Made by a program: the position numbers and the translations under genes
Shown: one piece after another, positions 9,064 through 17,851 of the stretch
Layout of the letters: each line of letters opens with the position of its first letter
How positions within the stretch are numbered: position 1 is the first letter of the stretch
The notes under the pieces: model-generated
Databases searched by the model: none
Seen by the model: the letters and a program-made list of their open reading frames with translations, nothing else
Told to the model about the DNA's origin: nothing
DNA from: Vibrio xiamenensis
GTDB taxonomy: Bacteria > Pseudomonadota > Gammaproteobacteria > Enterobacterales > Vibrionaceae
Assembly: GCF_900100015.1 (NCBI RefSeq)
Contig: NZ_FNDD01000033.1
Location: 1-64,000, forward strand
Direction of reading: 5' to 3'
Length of the DNA: 64,000 bases

Positions 9064-9870
9064 ATGTCCCAAATTGCCTCGCCATTTGAATTTCACTCCG
9101 GCAGTGTGCCGCTATTGATCAGCATGCCTCACTCTGGCACCCAATTAACCCCGGAAGTCGAGCAAGGTTTAACCCCTGCCGCCCAAGCATTGCCAGATAC
9201 CGATTGGTTCATTCCGACCCTGTATCAAAGCGCTGAAAAACTCGGTGCGAGCATGATTTCGGCGAATTATTCACGCTATGTGGTTGACCTTAATCGACCT
9301 GTTGATGACAAGCCGCTTTACACCACCAAAACCACCGGTCTGTTTCCTGAAATCTTGTTTGATTCAACACCCGTATTTGCTGATAGCAAAGCGCCTAGTG
9401 CGCAAGATCGCGAACGTTACAAACAGCAAATCTGGCACCCCTACCATGACCAAATCGCCAGCGAGCTTGAACGGCTTAAATCGACGTTTGGCTACGCCAT
9501 TTTATTTGATGCCCACAGTATCGCGGCGCACGTACCCATGCTATTTGAAGGCAAACTGACCGATTTTAACTGGGGCACCAATCAAGGTGAGTCGTGTAAG
9601 CAAGGTCTGGTTGATGCCGTCACCAGCACCATCACAGATGAGTATTCTCAAGTGGTAAATGGCCGCTTTAAAGGCGGTTTTATTACCCGCGGCTTTGGCA
9701 ATCCCGGTGACAATATTCATGCGATTCAGCTTGAATTGTCGCAAGATACCTATCTAAATAATGAAGCATTAGCACAAGGTCGATATCAACTTGATAGCCA
9801 GAAAGCGCCAGCAATTCAACGCCAAATAGAAGCGATAATTAAGGCGATATTGGCGGTTAAGCTAAGTTAG
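9064..9870 (+). CDS. hutG: N-formylglutamate deformylase HutG
   Basis: The 268-residue N-formylglutamate amidohydrolase family protein hydrolyses formylglutamate to glutamate and formate, the last step of the five-step hut route. Family features include SMPHSG near residue 20, YVVDLNRP near 73 and the metal-site segment LFDAHS near 150. It should not be confused with the unrelated formimidoylglutamase, also called HutG, of four-step organisms. Pairing with HutF at 5608 makes the assignment secure. AAGGAG lies 11 bases before the ATG, slightly far. It is 164 bp downstream of hutU, with a hairpin in between. Confidence 0.93.
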   Translation: MSQIASPFEFHSGSVPLLISMPHSGTQLTPEVEQGLTPAAQALPDTDWFIPTLYQSAEKLGASMISANYSRYVVDLNRPVDDKPLYTTKTTGLFPEILFDSTPVFADSKAPSAQDRERYKQQIWHPYHDQIASELERLKSTFGYAILFDAHSIAAHVPMLFEGKLTDFNWGTNQGESCKQGLVDAVTSTITDEYSQVVNGRFKGGFITRGFGNPGDNIHAIQLELSQDTYLNNEALAQGRYQLDSQKAPAIQRQIEAIIKAILAVKLS

Positions 9871-9970
9871 CTACTCATAAAGTTTGACGTCCGAATACTG
9901 ATATTATTTTGGGCGTCATGTTCGCTCAAATTGGCAAAACCTTTAACATCAAGCTTGATATAGAAAATCG

Positions 9971-10972
9971 TTAAATACTCTCACCAACTTCAATGCGATA
10001 ACCAAGGTCAATCACTTGTTGCCAATCTTCGTTGCCTTTGAGTCGCTCGATTAACTCACTTGCCGCGACGCGGCCGATCTCTTCACGTGGGGTCATTACC
10101 GTGGCCAGTTTAGGGATCATGGCTTGGCTGATATCGTGACCATGAAAACCAGCAATCGCCATTTGTTCAGGCACTTTGATGCCGCGGCGCTGACATTCAA
10201 ACAGCGCGCCAATCGCCAAGTCATCATTGGTACAGACGATGCCGTCAGCATCGGGATATTGTTCGATCAATTGACCCAGCAGCTTGGCGCCTAAGGTAAA
10301 TGACGAAGCATCTTCGGTTTGCAAACTTATTGGCTCTAATCCGGCTTGCTTAACCGCCAGACGATAACCTTCAAGTTTTAATCGAGTACGCCCATCCATT
10401 CGCGCCGCAAAATAGGCGATGCGGCGCCGCTTTTTGGCCAGTAACGCACAAGTCATATCGAATGACGCTTGAGTGTTATCAAACCCTACCGCCTGCTCAA
10501 TGCGCGCAGAGTAGCTGTCCATAATTTCAATCACCGGAATCGCCGCCGTTTGCAGCATTTTGCGCGCTTTTTCGGTGTGGACATTTTCCGACAAGATGAT
10601 CGCATCGACGTTATAAGACAGCAGCGAGGCGATACTTTGTTCTTCAAGCTCGTTGCTATAACTATAGTGGGCAATCATGGTTTGATAGCCAGCCGGTGTG
10701 GTGACCGATTCGATACCGCGAATCACTTCGGCAAATACTTGGTTGGTCAGGGATGGCACCAATACGCCAATCGCGTTGGATTTGGCATTAGAGAGAATAT
10801 CCGGCGCGCGATTCGGAATATAACCAAGTTCTTCAACCGCTTGGTTGATCTTATCTTTTAGCGCCTCGGAGACTTGGCTAGCATCGCGTAAACAGCGGCT
10901 TACCGTCATTTTGGTCACTCCGACGCGATCGGCGATATCTTGTAATGTAGGACGTTTTTTCTTAGTAGCCAT
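9971..10972 (-). CDS. gntR: gluconate operon repressor GntR (LacI family)
   Basis: The 333-residue LacI-family regulator has the N-terminal helix-turn-helix (TLQDIADRVGVTKMTVSRCL, residues 9-28) with hinge helix, and a periplasmic-binding-protein-like effector domain (IGVLVPSLTNQVFAEVIRGI onward). Sequence and neighbours fit GntR, which releases DNA on binding gluconate. A palindrome ATGTTACCAGTAACAT lies 37 bp before its own start, and two matching sites stand before the dctPQM-gntK-gnd operon, so autoregulation and control of that operon are expected. It follows gnd on the same strand but is separated by a terminator. Confidence 0.92.
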   Translation of the reverse strand: MATKKKRPTLQDIADRVGVTKMTVSRCLRDASQVSEALKDKINQAVEELGYIPNRAPDILSNAKSNAIGVLVPSLTNQVFAEVIRGIESVTTPAGYQTMIAHYSYSNELEEQSIASLLSYNVDAIILSENVHTEKARKMLQTAAIPVIEIMDSYSARIEQAVGFDNTQASFDMTCALLAKKRRRIAYFAARMDGRTRLKLEGYRLAVKQAGLEPISLQTEDASSFTLGAKLLGQLIEQYPDADGIVCTNDDLAIGALFECQRRGIKVPEQMAIAGFHGHDISQAMIPKLATVMTPREEIGRVAASELIERLKGNEDWQQVIDLGYRIEVGESI

Positions 10973-11009
10973 GACGGTTTCAAATCAGTTAAACAATCAG
11001 TTACGAATA

Positions 11010-11025
11010 ATGTTACCAGTAACAT
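11010..11025. promoter_or_regulatory. GntR operator in front of gntR
   Basis: The sequence ATGTTACCAGTAACAT is palindromic apart from the two central bases and matches the known ATGTTA-N4-TAACAT pattern of enterobacterial GntR. Its place just upstream of gntR indicates autoregulation. Confidence 0.85.
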
Positions 11026-11135
11026 AATCTGTCACAGAGTGACGTGAATACCAACAGTTTTATTGCGCGTATTTTTACGGATCTATTTTTTAGTGTCTTG
11101 TAACGCAAACCTTCATTGACGTAACTTCATTGGCG

Positions 11136-11168
11136 TAAAAAGACAAAAGCGCTCAACAACATGAGCGC
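11136..11168 (-). terminator. terminator of the gluconate operon
   Basis: On the minus strand a 7-bp stem GCGCTCA / TGAGCGC with a six-base loop is followed by TTTTGTCTTTTT. It lies just after the gnd stop codon and before the gntR promoter. Confidence 0.8.
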
Positions 11169-11174
11169 CTTGGT

Positions 11175-12662
11175 TTAAAGTTCGATCTGCTGTTTGTCGC
11201 TCGCGCTCCAAGTCAAGTGGTAACGGCGATGTTCTGGCTCATCCACTCGCGCATAACTGTGGGCACCGAAATAATCGCGCTGCGCTTGCAGCAGATTGGC
11301 GGGCAGCACCGCGCTGCGTAGTCCATCGTAGTAACTCAGCGCCGAACTTATCGCAGGCATAGGTACGCCACTTAGTGCTGCGTGCGCCACCGCTCTTCGC
11401 CAGCCCGGGGCTTTGCCTGAAATTTGGGCGCTGAAACTTGGCGCCAGCAGTAAATTCTCGAGCTGTGAATCGTCTTGATACGCCTGACTAATATCTTGCA
11501 GGATTTGGGCGCGAATAATACAGCCCGCACGCCAAATTTTAGCGATCGCGATAAAATCGAGCGGCCACTGCTCAGCGTGTGCCGTGGTTTTAATTAAATC
11601 GAACCCCTGTGCATACACCGCAACTTTGGCGCTAAACAGCGCATCGTGCAAATCGTCAAGCAGCGCATCGAAATCGTTAGGCGCAAGCGGCGAAGGCTTC
11701 GACAGCATATCAGCAGCTTTCACCCTGAGCGCTTTTTGCCCGCTTTGCGCTCTGGCAAAGACCGCCTGCGCGATGGTTGGCGCTGGCACGCCCACCTGCA
11801 ACGCATTCACCGCAGTCCACAGCCCAGTACCCTTTTGCCCGGCTTTATCCAGTACGATGTCTACGAAAGGTTGGTGCGTGACAGGATCGGATGTTTGTAA
11901 AATCTCAGCGCTGATTTCCAGCAGGTAACTGCTTAAAACGCCTTGATTCCATTTGGCAAACGTTGCGCCGATTTGCTGCGCGCTAAGCGGCAGTTGCGAC
12001 ATCACATGATACGCTTCGCAGATAAGCTGCATGTCAGCGTATTCAATGCCGTTGTGCACCATTTTAACGTAGTGCCCTGCCCCAGCCGGGCCAAGATACG
12101 CAGCGCATGGCTCTCCGCTTTCAAACTGGCCTAGTGGCTGACCATGTTGATCAACTTTGGCGGCGATCGCCTGCCACATCGGCTTAACCACTTGCCAAGC
12201 ACTGAGATCGCCGCTTGCCATTAAAGAAGGCCCGAAACGCGCGCCCACTTCACCGCCAGACACCGCCGTGCTGAAAAAACGCAGCTTGCCTTGGTAGTTA
12301 CGCTCGCGGCGCTCGCTGTCGGTCCATAGGCTGTTGCCGGTATCGATAACAATATCTTGCGCCTCAAGGCCTGCGGCGATGAGTTGGTCAATCACGCTAT
12401 CGACGATGCTTCCTGCCGGCACCGACAGTGCAATCACTCTTGGTGTGGCAAGGTTTGCCAGCAATTCGCCAAGATTTGACGCGTTATAAAAATCGCCTTT
12501 ACCCGACTGCTGACTTAGCTCTCTGGCTTTCTTGGCGGCGTTATCGCGGTTTAGGCTGTTGATATCAAAGCCTGCAACGTTGAAGCCATGATCAAGCAGA
12601 TTCAAGGCAAGGCTTTTGCCCATCACTCCAAGCCCGAGTAGCGCAATATCGGATTTGCTCAT
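11175..12662 (-). CDS. gnd: 6-phosphogluconate dehydrogenase, decarboxylating
   Basis: Gnd oxidises and decarboxylates 6-phosphogluconate to ribulose 5-phosphate, forming NADPH. The 495-residue protein has the N-terminal Rossmann loop GLGVMGKSLALNL (residues 11-23), the substrate loop SGGEVGARFGPSLM, and the catalytic segment GPAGAGHYVKMVHNGIEY with Lys and His in the usual places. It is the last gene of the operon and its start overlaps the gntK stop by four bases (ATGA). Having Gnd directly behind gluconokinase points to gluconate entering the oxidative pentose phosphate path. Edd and Eda are not in the window. Confidence 0.95.
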   Translation of the reverse strand: MSKSDIALLGLGVMGKSLALNLLDHGFNVAGFDINSLNRDNAAKKARELSQQSGKGDFYNASNLGELLANLATPRVIALSVPAGSIVDSVIDQLIAAGLEAQDIVIDTGNSLWTDSERRERNYQGKLRFFSTAVSGGEVGARFGPSLMASGDLSAWQVVKPMWQAIAAKVDQHGQPLGQFESGEPCAAYLGPAGAGHYVKMVHNGIEYADMQLICEAYHVMSQLPLSAQQIGATFAKWNQGVLSSYLLEISAEILQTSDPVTHQPFVDIVLDKAGQKGTGLWTAVNALQVGVPAPTIAQAVFARAQSGQKALRVKAADMLSKPSPLAPNDFDALLDDLHDALFSAKVAVYAQGFDLIKTTAHAEQWPLDFIAIAKIWRAGCIIRAQILQDISQAYQDDSQLENLLLAPSFSAQISGKAPGWRRAVAHAALSGVPMPAISSALSYYDGLRSAVLPANLLQAQRDYFGAHSYARVDEPEHRRYHLTWSASDKQQIEL

Positions 12663-13159
12663 GCCTGACGCTCCGCAATTGCATTTAACGCCTGGTTAAG
12701 CACCTGTTCAAATGAAGGCGCAATATCGATGTGTATCGCCTCGGTTTCACTCGGTTCCACCAGCGCTTCAAACTGACTTTTGAGCATCGCTTCACCATTA
12801 AAATAGTGATTGGCACGCTTTTGGTGACGCGACCAAATGGTGTCAAAATCGCCTTTTAAATAGATAATCACCAACTGCTGATTATTACGACGCAGTACAT
12901 CGCGATACTCCGGTTTCAGCGCCGAACAGGCGATCACTGCGGCATCATTATCTGTGTATAGATGGTTCAAGGTTTCAAGCCAGCCGCTGCGGTCTTGATC
13001 ATTAAGTGGAATACCTTGGCGCATTTTTTCAACGTTAGACTCGGGATGATAGTCATCTCCGTCGTAGAAAGGCAGCGCTAGGGCTTTCGCAATTTCACTG
13101 CCGATCAGGCTTTTTCCGCTACCTGACACGCCCATCACTAATATTTTTTTCGCTTTCAT
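12659..13159 (-). CDS. gntK: gluconokinase GntK
   Basis: The 166-residue thermosensitive-type gluconokinase phosphorylates gluconate at carbon 6 with ATP. It has a P-loop GVSGSGKSLIGSEIA near residue 10, the YDGDDYHPESNVEKMRQGIPL substrate region near residues 33-53, and CSALKPEYRDVLR near 98. Its length is normal for the family. It overlaps gnd by four bases and lies 97 bp downstream of dctM, separated by a small hairpin. Confidence 0.95.
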   Translation of the reverse strand: MKAKKILVMGVSGSGKSLIGSEIAKALALPFYDGDDYHPESNVEKMRQGIPLNDQDRSGWLETLNHLYTDNDAAVIACSALKPEYRDVLRRNNQQLVIIYLKGDFDTIWSRHQKRANHYFNGEAMLKSQFEALVEPSETEAIHIDIAPSFEQVLNQALNAIAERQA

Positions 13160-13176
13160 TGGACAATACCATCCTT

Positions 13177-13200
13177 AGCCTTCGCCCAATCACGAAGGCT
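13177..13200 (-). other. hairpin between dctM and gntK
   Basis: A perfect 8-bp stem (AGCCTTCG / CGAAGGCT) with an 8-base loop in the 97-bp dctM-gntK spacer. It has no T-run and is more likely an mRNA-processing or stabilising element than a terminator. Confidence 0.45.
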
Positions 13201-13256
13201 GTGAACTTCTTAATACGTTTGCGACCTGTTGATTTAAGGTCTTGAATCGGCTTGGC

Positions 13257-14576
13257 TTACTTCCACCACATCGCCAGTTCAGGGAATATAATCACCAGCG
13301 CAAGCACTAGAATTTGCAGGCCGATAAATGGCAACAGTGAGCTAAAAATTTCCCCAAGGCTAATGTCTTTCGGCGCCACAGATTTGAGATAAAACGCCGC
13401 TGGGCCAAAAGGTGGTGACAGGAATGAGACCTGCATGTTGAGGCAGAACACCACACCAAACCAAATCGGATCAAAGCCAAGACCTGTGATGATCGGTACA
13501 AAAATCGGCATGGTGAGTAGTGCAACGCCAACCCAGTCAAGGAACATACCAAGTACCAGTAAAATCACCATCATGATCAGCAGAGTACCGATAGCGCTAC
13601 CGCCACTGACGCTTAAAATCACTTCTTCAACAAAATCGATACCGCCCATCAGGTTATAGATGCCCACCAGAGCACTGGCGCCGATACCGATCCACATGAT
13701 CATGCCGCAAGTGCGCATAGTGGCAATCGCACTATCTTTAAGCATGGTGAAATTCATTTCGCCGCGAATCAGCGCTGAAATCATAATACCCACCACGCCA
13801 AGCGCTGACGCTTCAGTTACCGAGGCAACACCGGTATAGATACTGCCAAGTACGACAGCCACCGACAGCAACGGGAAAAACAGCGCTTTAAAATAGCTCA
13901 CCTGTGGCGCTTCTAGCTCTTCATCGCTATCGCTTGGAATCGGAGCCAGCGCAGGATTGAGCTTACAACGAATCAACACGTAGCCTATGTAGCAGCCCGC
14001 CAAAATGAATGCCGGTAAGAATGAGGCTTTAAACAGATCGCCAATCGATACACTGGCAGTCATGCCATAAATGATCAGTACAATACTTGGTGGCAGCATG
14101 GTGCCTAGCGCGCCACCAGCACAAGTGGTGCCGATCGCCAGTTTGCGGTCGTAGCCCAAACGCAGCATTTGCGGCAGCGCTAAAATCCCAAGCAAGACAG
14201 TTTCACCGCCAATCACGCCCGACATCGACGCCAGCAAAATCGCCACCATCAAGGTTTGTACTGCAACACCGCCGCGAACTTTTCGCCCAACCGACTTCAT
14301 CGCATCAAACAAATCTTTGGCAATGCCCGAACGGTCTAAAAGCGCCGCCATCAACACAAACATTGGCACCGCGAGGAACACATACCCCGATGCAAAACTG
14401 TATGTTCGGCTGGCAATCAGCGGCAACGCATCCGGGCCAAACCAAAATAGGGTAAAGAAAATCGCCACAAAACCGGTGACGAATGCCAATTGCATACCGG
14501 TGAGCAGCAAGCCGATCATCATCACCAGCATCAAAACGCTGCCCCAAGCGAGGCCTATCGAAGACAAATCAAACAT
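13257..14576 (-). CDS. TRAP transporter large permease (DctM), gluconate-type
   Basis: The 439-residue, 12-13 segment membrane protein of the DctM family carries the ion-coupled transport pathway. Typical stretches are VPMFVLMAALLDRSGIAKDL, the GGETVLLGILALPQML region, TMLPPSIVLIIYGM and FLDWVGVALLTMPIF. I prefer the ATG at 14576 because AAGGA lies nine bases before it; an ATG two codons upstream (14582) is an alternative. It overlaps dctQ by eight bases. The operon carries gntK and gnd and two GntR operators, so gluconate or a close sugar acid is the likely substrate; this is inferred from context. Confidence 0.92.
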   Translation of the reverse strand: MFDLSSIGLAWGSVLMLVMMIGLLLTGMQLAFVTGFVAIFFTLFWFGPDALPLIASRTYSFASGYVFLAVPMFVLMAALLDRSGIAKDLFDAMKSVGRKVRGGVAVQTLMVAILLASMSGVIGGETVLLGILALPQMLRLGYDRKLAIGTTCAGGALGTMLPPSIVLIIYGMTASVSIGDLFKASFLPAFILAGCYIGYVLIRCKLNPALAPIPSDSDEELEAPQVSYFKALFFPLLSVAVVLGSIYTGVASVTEASALGVVGIMISALIRGEMNFTMLKDSAIATMRTCGMIMWIGIGASALVGIYNLMGGIDFVEEVILSVSGGSAIGTLLIMMVILLVLGMFLDWVGVALLTMPIFVPIITGLGFDPIWFGVVFCLNMQVSFLSPPFGPAAFYLKSVAPKDISLGEIFSSLLPFIGLQILVLALVIIFPELAMWWK

Positions 14577-15126
14577 CGTCATGCTTCCTTAGCCCCATAA
14601 TCTCTTGGATTAAGTGCAATACAAACTGGATAACAAGAATACACAGAACAACAAAAATCAGGCCTTTTAACAGCGCAGGATACGGTGCGTTCAACACCGA
14701 ACCAGACGTTTCAAGTCGCAGCTCTCCCCAAGGAGTAAACCACGCTTCTTTGGCCAGAGAATAAGAGGCATAAGCCAACATGCCCGCAAACGCTAAACCG
14801 ACAATGTGGTGCACCAAATTGAGGTATTTACGAGTTTGACCGGAAACCGCATCGTAAATCAGTACCACACGCACATGCTTGTTGGCCGCAAAGGCATAGA
14901 TACCACCAACGATAAACAGCGACCCGCCGATGAATGATGCCGTTTCATGCACCCAAGTGGTCGGCGCATCAAACACATAGCGCATCACCACTTCGTAAAA
15001 GGAGATCAAAACCGTAAAAATAAAGAACCAACTCAATAGGTTACTGATTTTTATTACCGCTTTATCAAGCAGGTTGCGTGGCTGCTCTTCCGGCTCTGGC
15101 GGTGTGTGGGGAGTATTATCCGTCAT
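14569..15126 (-). CDS. TRAP transporter small permease (DctQ)
   Basis: The 185-residue protein has four membrane segments, with an N-terminal cytoplasmic tail and the DctQ-type SFYEVVMRYVFDAPTTWVHE segment (about residues 42-61). It forms the membrane complex with the DctM encoded next, with which it overlaps by eight bases. A compact hairpin lies between dctP and this gene. Confidence 0.9.
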   Translation of the reverse strand: MTDNTPHTPPEPEEQPRNLLDKAVIKISNLLSWFFIFTVLISFYEVVMRYVFDAPTTWVHETASFIGGSLFIVGGIYAFAANKHVRVVLIYDAVSGQTRKYLNLVHHIVGLAFAGMLAYASYSLAKEAWFTPWGELRLETSGSVLNAPYPALLKGLIFVVLCILVIQFVLHLIQEIMGLRKHDDV

Positions 15127-15143
15127 AAAATGCTCTCAGGATG

Positions 15144-15162
15144 AGGAGGGCGATGCCCTCCT
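15144..15162 (-). other. hairpin between dctP and dctQ
   Basis: A perfect 8-bp GC-rich stem (AGGAGGGC / GCCCTCCT) with a three-base loop sits in the 56-bp spacer. Such stems between a binding-protein gene and its permease genes often keep the binding protein more abundant; that role is inferred. Confidence 0.55.
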
Positions 15163-15182
15163 ACGCAGTGCAAAACAAGTGA

Positions 15183-16199
15183 TTAAAGCAGGCCGTTGGC
15201 TTCAAGAAACGCGGTGACAGAGTCGTAAACTTTCTGCGCGTTTGGTGAGCGCTCAGCAAACACTTTCCATTGCGTCTTGGCGATTTCGCGGAATTTCTTA
15301 CGCTCTTCATCCGACCAATTATGAATCGTGATGTTTGGATTGGCTTGGGCTTCTTTCACCGCAGCCATGTCCGCCATTTTCAGTTGAGTGGTCATGTCGT
15401 AAGAGAAATCGCGAACGGAAGTTTGCAAAATGGCTTGCAGATCTTCAGGCATCTTGTCCCATTTCTTTTGCGAAATAGAGATATCGATAAGCGGCAAAGA
15501 GTGGAAGCCTGGCTGTACTGGGTGCGGCGCGATGTCGTTCATACCGGCTTTTTGGTTGGTAGAAAATACCGTGTAATCCGCAGCATCGATGACGCCTTTG
15601 CTCAGGCCAGTAAACACTTCTGAACCTGGCAAGTTAACAGGTGTCGCGCCCGCGGCGGCAAACACTTGTTGCACCAAACCTTCTGGCGCTCGCAGTTTCA
15701 GGCCTTTCAAATCCGCCACACCATCAAGAGGCTTTTTCGAGACAAAAGACTCAACGCCAGTGGTCGATGCACCAACAAATTTCACCCCGTAAGGCGCGTA
15801 AAGTTCGGTCATCAACTCGTTACCGCCGCCGTAGTTCATGTATTGCAGCAATTGCGTGGTGTCAGACCAAGCGCCAACCATGTTACCGATCAAACCAAAC
15901 GCTGGATCTTTACCAGAAAAGTAGCCCGTCGCCGTCACTTGACCGTCCAAAATACCCATTTTGATCGCGCCAAGCGTCTCTGTGTGTTTGACCACAGAGC
16001 CCACAGGTAGCAAGTCGATATCGATGCGACCGTTGGACATTTTTTCAACCCGATCTGCCCAGTGCTGCTGAATTTTAAAGTTCAGGTCGCCAGATGGGTC
16101 TGATGATTGGATTTTTAGTTTGAAGTCCGCTGCCAAAGCAGAGACAGAAAATAGACCAGCAATCGAGGCAGTAAGCAGAGTTTTGGTCATCGCTTTCAT
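15183..16199 (-). CDS. TRAP transporter solute-binding protein (DctP), gluconate-type
   Basis: The 338-residue periplasmic receptor has a signal peptide ending in VSALA before ADFKLKIQ. It shows the DctP fold, including the conserved LKGLKLRAPEG stretch near residue 165 that contains the carboxylate-binding Arg of the family. It is the first gene of the dctPQM-gntK-gnd operon, with AAGGA ten bases before the ATG and two GntR operators within 120 bp upstream. Gluconate is the most likely ligand by context. Confidence 0.92.
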   Translation of the reverse strand: MKAMTKTLLTASIAGLFSVSALAADFKLKIQSSDPSGDLNFKIQQHWADRVEKMSNGRIDIDLLPVGSVVKHTETLGAIKMGILDGQVTATGYFSGKDPAFGLIGNMVGAWSDTTQLLQYMNYGGGNELMTELYAPYGVKFVGASTTGVESFVSKKPLDGVADLKGLKLRAPEGLVQQVFAAAGATPVNLPGSEVFTGLSKGVIDAADYTVFSTNQKAGMNDIAPHPVQPGFHSLPLIDISISQKKWDKMPEDLQAILQTSVRDFSYDMTTQLKMADMAAVKEAQANPNITIHNWSDEERKKFREIAKTQWKVFAERSPNAQKVYDSVTAFLEANGLL

Positions 16200-16274
16200 A
16201 GTAGGGGTATCCTTGTTTTGTTTCCGTTATTTCAATCACGCCCAAAGCGCGGTTGACGACCGGTTGTAGTTGTT

Positions 16275-16290
16275 ATGTTACCGGTAACTT
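16275..16290. promoter_or_regulatory. GntR operator 1 in front of dctP
   Basis: The sequence ATGTTACCGGTAACTT contains the perfect palindrome GTTACCGGTAAC at 16277-16288. It has the same core as the second site 25 bp further upstream and the site before gntR. Confidence 0.85.
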
Positions 16291-16300
16291 TCGAAGCCAA

Positions 16301-16314
16301 TGTTACCGGTAACA
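16301..16314. promoter_or_regulatory. GntR operator 2 in front of dctP
   Basis: TGTTACCGGTAACA is a perfect 14-bp palindrome. Core-to-core spacing to the first site is 25 bp. The two sites together can hold two repressor dimers at the dctP promoter. Confidence 0.87.
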
Positions 16315-16530
16315 AGGATAAACTTACAAAGATCTAAATCACATTTTCGTTACAAAACCTCGATATCTGTTAACAGCAAACCTCGAACTGTGAAGTGGGT
16401 TAAATGAAATGGGCAAACGCAGCAATTCATTTTGCACGTGCCAAAACCCGAAAGCGGATTTAACTTACTTGACGGCGTTTGGTTAGCGTTTCACGCAAAT
16501 ATATTCAAGCAAAGCAGATAATTATCTATC

Positions 16531-16546
16531 TGGTATGGGTCTTGCA
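16531..16546 (+). promoter_or_regulatory. candidate sigma-54 promoter of the polyamine-type ABC operon
   Basis: TGGTATGGGTCTTGCA matches the TGGCACG-N4-TTGCA consensus, with the invariant GG and GC dinucleotides correctly spaced. Transcription would start near 16558, leaving a leader of about 150 bases before the first gene. The leader holds inverted arms GCACCA (16593-16598) and TGGTGC (16624-16629). I could not identify a clear enhancer-protein site. The rest of the 16200-16711 gap holds only this and the two GntR operators. Confidence 0.55.
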
Positions 16547-16711
16547 GTACTGCTATTGGTCAGCGCAAATCAGAGTTATTTCAGACCAATTTGCACCAGA
16601 ATGAATCCCGGATTGACTATTTTTGGTGCTTATTTTCAATAACTTGGGTTTGCACGTAGACATCGGTCCTCAATATGGAAGAGGACGTGACAACACGCGA
16701 GTGAGGAATCG

Positions 16712-17809
16712 ATGAGCGACACGGGTAACGAAAAATACGTTCAATTTAGAAAAGTAAAAAAGAGCTACGATCAAAGCACGTTAGTGGTCAAAGAGTTTAA
16801 CTTAGACATTCGCCAAGGCGAATTTGTCACTCTACTCGGCCCTTCCGGTTCAGGAAAAACCACTTGCTTAATGATGCTGGCCGGTTTTGAAGACGTCACC
16901 AGCGGCGAGATTCTGGTCGATGGCAAACCGATTACCGATGTCGCTCCTTACGATCGTAATATCGGCATGGTGTTCCAGCACTACGCACTGTTCCCCCACA
17001 TGACGGTCGCGGAAAACCTCGCCTACCCTCTAACGGTAAGAAAACTGCCAGACAATGAAGTCAAACGCCGCGTGGCGGATTCACTGGCGCTAATCGAACT
17101 GGAAGAGTTTGGCAAACGCTACCCAGGCCAGCTTTCTGGCGGCCAAAAACAGCGTGTCGCTCTGGCTCGCTCACTGATTTTTGAACCTTCTATCGTGTTA
17201 ATGGATGAGCCGCTCGGCGCGTTGGATAAAAACCTTCGCGAACAGATGCAATTTGAAATCAAACGCCTACACGAAAAAATCGGCTTTACTGCCATCTATG
17301 TCACCCATGACCAAACCGAAGCGCTGACCATGTCTGATCGCATTGCGGTATTTAATAACGGTGTGGTGCAACAATGTGCCAGCCCAGATACTCTTTATGA
17401 AGAGCCAGCCAATGCGTTTGTCGCCGACTTTATCGGCGAAAACAACAACATTCCCGCCACGGTTCATGAACTCAACGGCGATTACTTTGAGCTGACCCTT
17501 GGTGATGAATCGAGAGTTCGGGCGATATCACCGAGTAAGTTAGAACCCGGCCAAGAGTGCATTTTAACGGTGCGACCGGAAAACTTGTTTATCGGCACAC
17601 CAAGCTCACACAACGACAACAGCATCAAAGCCAAATTCATTACCCATCTTTATGTCGGCGACTTCATTCGTTACCTGTTTGAACTCGGCGATAAAACCGA
17701 AGTCATGGTCAAGGTACTTAACGACCAACAAGCGCCAAGTTTCAAACCGGGCGAGATGACCAACCTCACTTGGTCTGCCATCACTGGGAGAGCATTGGAA
17801 AGGCCGTAA
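16712..17809 (+). CDS. polyamine-type ABC importer ATPase (PotA-like)
   Basis: The 365-residue ATPase has Walker A GPSGSGKT at 43-50, the Q-loop VFQHYALFPHMTV, signature LSGGQKQR, Walker B IVLMDEP and the switch His in VTHDQTEAL, followed by a C-terminal TOBE domain. It energises import by the two permeases encoded downstream. GAGGA lies five bases before the ATG. It leads a four-gene transporter operon plus a carbamoyltransferase. The substrate may be a polyamine or related cationic amine; PotA-like ATPases also serve other small solutes. Confidence 0.92.
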   Translation: MSDTGNEKYVQFRKVKKSYDQSTLVVKEFNLDIRQGEFVTLLGPSGSGKTTCLMMLAGFEDVTSGEILVDGKPITDVAPYDRNIGMVFQHYALFPHMTVAENLAYPLTVRKLPDNEVKRRVADSLALIELEEFGKRYPGQLSGGQKQRVALARSLIFEPSIVLMDEPLGALDKNLREQMQFEIKRLHEKIGFTAIYVTHDQTEALTMSDRIAVFNNGVVQQCASPDTLYEEPANAFVADFIGENNNIPATVHELNGDYFELTLGDESRVRAISPSKLEPGQECILTVRPENLFIGTPSSHNDNSIKAKFITHLYVGDFIRYLFELGDKTEVMVKVLNDQQAPSFKPGEMTNLTWSAITGRALERP

Positions 17810-17851
17810 CTCAGATTTATACCCCAAACTATCAACTTGAAAGGAATCAGT

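Noticed and set aside
16676..16705. Nine-codon frame MEEDVTTRE before the polyamine-type ATPase
   Set aside because: There is no Shine-Dalgarno sequence before it and its end does not overlap the next start; likely chance.
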